A stretch of DNA of 34,872 nucleotides, taken from assembly GCF_001678675.1 (NCBI RefSeq), contig NZ_LZRN01000042.1:1-34872 (forward strand), given 5' to 3'. Origin of the DNA: Gelidibacter algens (lineage in GTDB: Bacteria; Bacteroidota; Bacteroidia; Flavobacteriales; Flavobacteriaceae). Numbering within the stretch: the first letter of the stretch is position 1; every line of letters starts with the position of its first letter. Below the pieces are notes generated by a model, which was not told the origin of the DNA, did no database searches, and saw nothing but the letters and a program-made list of their open reading frames with translations. Position numbers and translations under genes: made by a program. Below are positions 32,747-34,872 of this stretch, piece after piece.

Positions 32747-33703
32747 ATGATTAAAAAATTGTCCTTAATTGCATTGACGCTTGTATTGACAACGTCTTGC
32801 GTTTCTAAAAAAATCTATACAGATTTAGAGAGCAAATACGCTAATTTGAAGAAAGAAAATCGCGAGATTTCTGATGAAAATGCTGATCTCAAAAAAGATT
32901 TGCTCATTTCTCAAAACAAGTTGACCCAACTTCAAAGAGATTATGATGAAACCTTGGCGAAACGCAATCAGCTTCAAAGCGATTATGATGCTGCTAAAAC
33001 CAATCTTGAAAATTTACAAACATCTTATGAAGCTTTAGAACAAAACAGTTCCTCTGCCATTGCTGAAAATGTCAAAAAGAATAGAGAATTGTTGGCACAA
33101 TTGGAAGCTAAAGAACAAGCACTTGCTACTGAAAATGCGCGACTTCAAAAACTGAAACAAGACATGGAAGCCCGTTCACAACGTATTTCCGAACTTGAAA
33201 GTATGATTGCGTCTAAAGACGAAGCGATGAACAAGCTTAAGAATGCCATCTCCAAAGCCCTCACCAATTTTGAAGGCAAAGGCTTAACGGTTGAGCAACG
33301 GGATGGAAAAGTATACGTCTCAATGGAAAACAAATTATTGTTCCAATCTGGAAGTTGGGCGGTGGGCACCAATGGCAAACAGGCCGTAAATCAATTAGGT
33401 AGCGTCTTGGCCGAAAATCCTGAGATTGCAATTTTAATTGAAGGCCATACAGATAATGATCCGTATAACGGCACCGGACAATTGAGCGGTAATTGGGACT
33501 TATCTACCAAGCGCGCTACGGCCATTGTTCAAATTTTGAGAGAAAACTCAGCCATTAATCCTGAGAATTTAACCGCTGCGGGACGTGGTGAATATGCGCC
33601 AATTGCAACTAACGACACCAATGAAGGCAAAGCTAAAAACCGACGCATCGAAGTGATCTTAACCCCAAAATTGGATGAGATCTCTAAATTACTAAATGAT
33701 TAA
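32747..33703 (+). CDS. OmpA-family peptidoglycan-binding lipoprotein
   Basis: A 318-residue lipoprotein: lipobox with Cys18 (TTSC), then a long coiled coil over about residues 25-165 (repeated Leu/Asp/Gln heptads), then a C-terminal OmpA domain (about 195-312). The OmpA domain shows IEGHTDNDPYNG, NWDLSTKRA and the arginine-bearing EGKAKNRRIEVIL, which bind the peptide of peptidoglycan. The protein should sit at the outer membrane and reach the cell wall through the coiled coil. The upstream region holds a dispersed hairpin, and a 15-bp palindrome follows the stop. Confidence 0.93.
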   Translation: MIKKLSLIALTLVLTTSCVSKKIYTDLESKYANLKKENREISDENADLKKDLLISQNKLTQLQRDYDETLAKRNQLQSDYDAAKTNLENLQTSYEALEQNSSSAIAENVKKNRELLAQLEAKEQALATENARLQKLKQDMEARSQRISELESMIASKDEAMNKLKNAISKALTNFEGKGLTVEQRDGKVYVSMENKLLFQSGSWAVGTNGKQAVNQLGSVLAENPEIAILIEGHTDNDPYNGTGQLSGNWDLSTKRATAIVQILRENSAINPENLTAAGRGEYAPIATNDTNEGKAKNRRIEVILTPKLDEISKLLND

Positions 33704-33714
33704 TTACCATGATT

Positions 33715-33747
33715 AGACCTTTCAGGTTTCAAAAACCTGAAAGGTCT
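33715..33747. repeat. palindromic repeat/terminator-like element after the OmpA-family gene
   Basis: Perfect 15-bp arms (AGACCTTTCAGGTTT and complement, 33715-33729 and 33733-33747) with a 3-base loop. The sequence is a type often seen between Bacteroidota genes. The downstream tract TATAATAAT is not T-rich, so termination may rely on the stem alone. Confidence 0.75.
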
Positions 33748-33791
33748 TATAATAATCTCCATTGAATAGATTATAACCTAAAAAATAAAAA

Positions 33792-33807
33792 CCCTGCCTT
33801 CGCAGGG
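33792..33807 (-). terminator. minus-strand terminator-like hairpin before tas
   Basis: CCCTGC and GCAGGG pair around CTTC. Read on the minus strand the stem is followed by TTTTTATTTTTT, a textbook intrinsic terminator. No minus-strand gene lies to its right in the window. On the plus strand the hairpin ends six bases before the tas ATG, where it could also mask the translation start. Confidence 0.5.
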
Positions 33808-33813
33808 AGTAAG

Positions 33814-34848
33814 ATGAAATACACCACACTTCCCCACACCAATCTAAAAGTAAGCAAACTATGCTTGGGCACGATGACCTGGGGCAACCAAAACACCCAG
33901 GAAGAAGGATTCCAACAAATGGATTATGCTCTTGACCATGGCATAAACTTTTTTGATACGGCAGAACTTTATCCCGTTCCTGCAGAAGAAAAAACGTATG
34001 CTGAAACTGAACGGATCATAGGCAATTGGTTTGAAAAAACAGGACATAGAGACAAAGTTGTCTTGGCTTCTAAAATTGCAGGACCTGGAGATTACACCGC
34101 CCATATTAGAACCAACGGGTTCAGTCCTGATGCGTTACAAGATGCGGTCAATAAAAGCTTGCAGCGATTAAAGACAGATTATATTGATGTGTATCAACTC
34201 CATTGGCCAGAACGGAATACCAACACCTTTGGGGTAAGGGATTATAAACACAATGAAGAACAGTGGCAAGATAATTTTAATGAAATTCTCCACACGTTTG
34301 ACGGAATTATCAAATCTGGAAAAATCAGACATATCGGGATTTCAAACGAAAAAGCATGGGGAACAATGCGCTTTCTGGAAGAGTCTAAAGCACATAATTT
34401 ACCACGAATGCTGACGATACAGAATGCCTATTCCTTGATCAACCGTGTTTTTGAAGGAGATATGGCAGAAATTGCGATAAGGGAAGGCATCGGACTTTTA
34501 GCCTATTCTCCTATGGCATTTGGAGTGCTGTCGGGCAAGTATATTAAAAACGAGGCTGCAGAAAATTCGAGGCTGAAGTTGTTTTCTAGATTTTCAAGAT
34601 ATAGCAGTGCGCAATGCACAGAAGCTACCGAGCGCTATCTCGCAATAGCAGAAAAACACAATTTATCTTTGGCCCAAATGGCTTTGGCTTTCGTTACGCA
34701 GCAACCTTTTGTAACCAGCACCATCATTGGAGCTACCACCATGCCCCAACTTAAAGAAAATATTGAAAGCATTAATTTGACCCTGAGCCAAGATGTTTTA
34801 GAGGCTATAGAAGAAGTCCATAAAGAGATTCCAAATCCATCAACTTAA
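33814..34848 (+). CDS. tas: aldo/keto reductase, Tas family
   Basis: A 344-residue NADP(H)-dependent aldo/keto reductase following E. coli Tas along its whole length. Landmarks are LGTMTWGNQN, FFDTAELYPVP (catalytic Asp and Tyr), VLASKIAGP (Lys), VYQLHWPERNTNTFG (with His), GISNEKAWGTMRFL, TIQNAYSLINR and the NADP-binding LLAYSPMAFGVLSGKY. E. coli Tas is known for suppressing a tyrosine auxotroph; the physiological substrate is unclear. A hairpin sits six bases before the start codon. The window ends 24 bases after the stop. Confidence 0.94.
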   Translation: MKYTTLPHTNLKVSKLCLGTMTWGNQNTQEEGFQQMDYALDHGINFFDTAELYPVPAEEKTYAETERIIGNWFEKTGHRDKVVLASKIAGPGDYTAHIRTNGFSPDALQDAVNKSLQRLKTDYIDVYQLHWPERNTNTFGVRDYKHNEEQWQDNFNEILHTFDGIIKSGKIRHIGISNEKAWGTMRFLEESKAHNLPRMLTIQNAYSLINRVFEGDMAEIAIREGIGLLAYSPMAFGVLSGKYIKNEAAENSRLKLFSRFSRYSSAQCTEATERYLAIAEKHNLSLAQMALAFVTQQPFVTSTIIGATTMPQLKENIESINLTLSQDVLEAIEEVHKEIPNPST

Positions 34849-34872
34849 TAAGGCTGGAATGAAATAAAAAAA

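Noticed and set aside
1-34872. Prophage, transposon, defence island or secretion operon
   Set aside because: No integrase, transposase, restriction-modification pair, toxin-antitoxin pair or structural phage gene was seen; the vsr-like pseudogene is the only mobile-associated type.

Overview
The window looks like ordinary core chromosome of a flavobacterium (Bacteroidota, Flavobacteriaceae). It is AT-rich, Shine-Dalgarno sites are scarce, and several promoters carry the Bacteroidota -7 box TAnnTTTG. The gene content also fits: TonB-dependent receptor with a carboxypeptidase-like N-terminal domain, S46 dipeptidyl-peptidase, DUF3127, DUF4301, Big_5-type lipoprotein, bacterial GGGP synthase and alpha2-type GlyRS. 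I cannot name the genus. No phage, transposase, CRISPR, tRNA or rRNA gene was seen.

Layout. 1-4.4 kb: DUF3127 protein, flavin reductase, orphan sensor kinase plus zinc-ribbon membrane protein, HIT hydrolase, a 42-unit heptanucleotide array directly before the HIT start codon, and greA with a structured leader. 4.5-7.7 kb: a Rieske-like lipoprotein lacking cluster ligands, then a TonB-dependent receptor under a TPP riboswitch. 7.7-11.5 kb: arfB, DUF4301 (probable UDPGP-like nucleotidyltransferase), NadR-like P-loop kinase, PnuC-type transporter and thiamine-binding protein. With the riboswitch-controlled receptor, the last three make a plausible thiamine uptake and salvage locus. 11.5-14.4 kb: GGGP synthase and phosphopantetheinyl transferase, divergent from ahcY. 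14.4-17.3 kb: palindromic repeats, a vsr-like endonuclease gene frameshifted at an A6 run, and a DPP11-type exopeptidase. 17.5-22.4 kb: YbdL-type aminotransferase, a coiled-coil exported protein, YafV-type omega-amidase (a glutaminase-II-like pair), Big_5 lipoprotein and ComF. 22.5-28 kb: a membrane coiled-coil protein, glyS, a small barrel-like protein, a P1B-4 metal ATPase and a remnant of an RND adaptor. 28.2-34.9 kb: a 1136-residue outer-membrane protein, xth, an OmpA-family lipoprotein and a Tas-like aldo/keto reductase.

The most unusual content is non-coding. There are at least two unrelated families of 7-bp tandem repeats. One is the large array at the HIT start codon. The other is a set of short CAGTYNN tracts that begin at or within 5 bases of three stop codons, each time in the sense orientation. 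Other points are a palindrome directly after the TPP aptamer, a terminator hairpin whose T-tract is also the glyS -7 box, and a 25-bp operator-like inverted repeat touching the vsr start codon. No clearly new multi-gene system is visible. The best candidates for new biology are the thiamine locus with its kinase of unknown substrate and the heptamer tracts.
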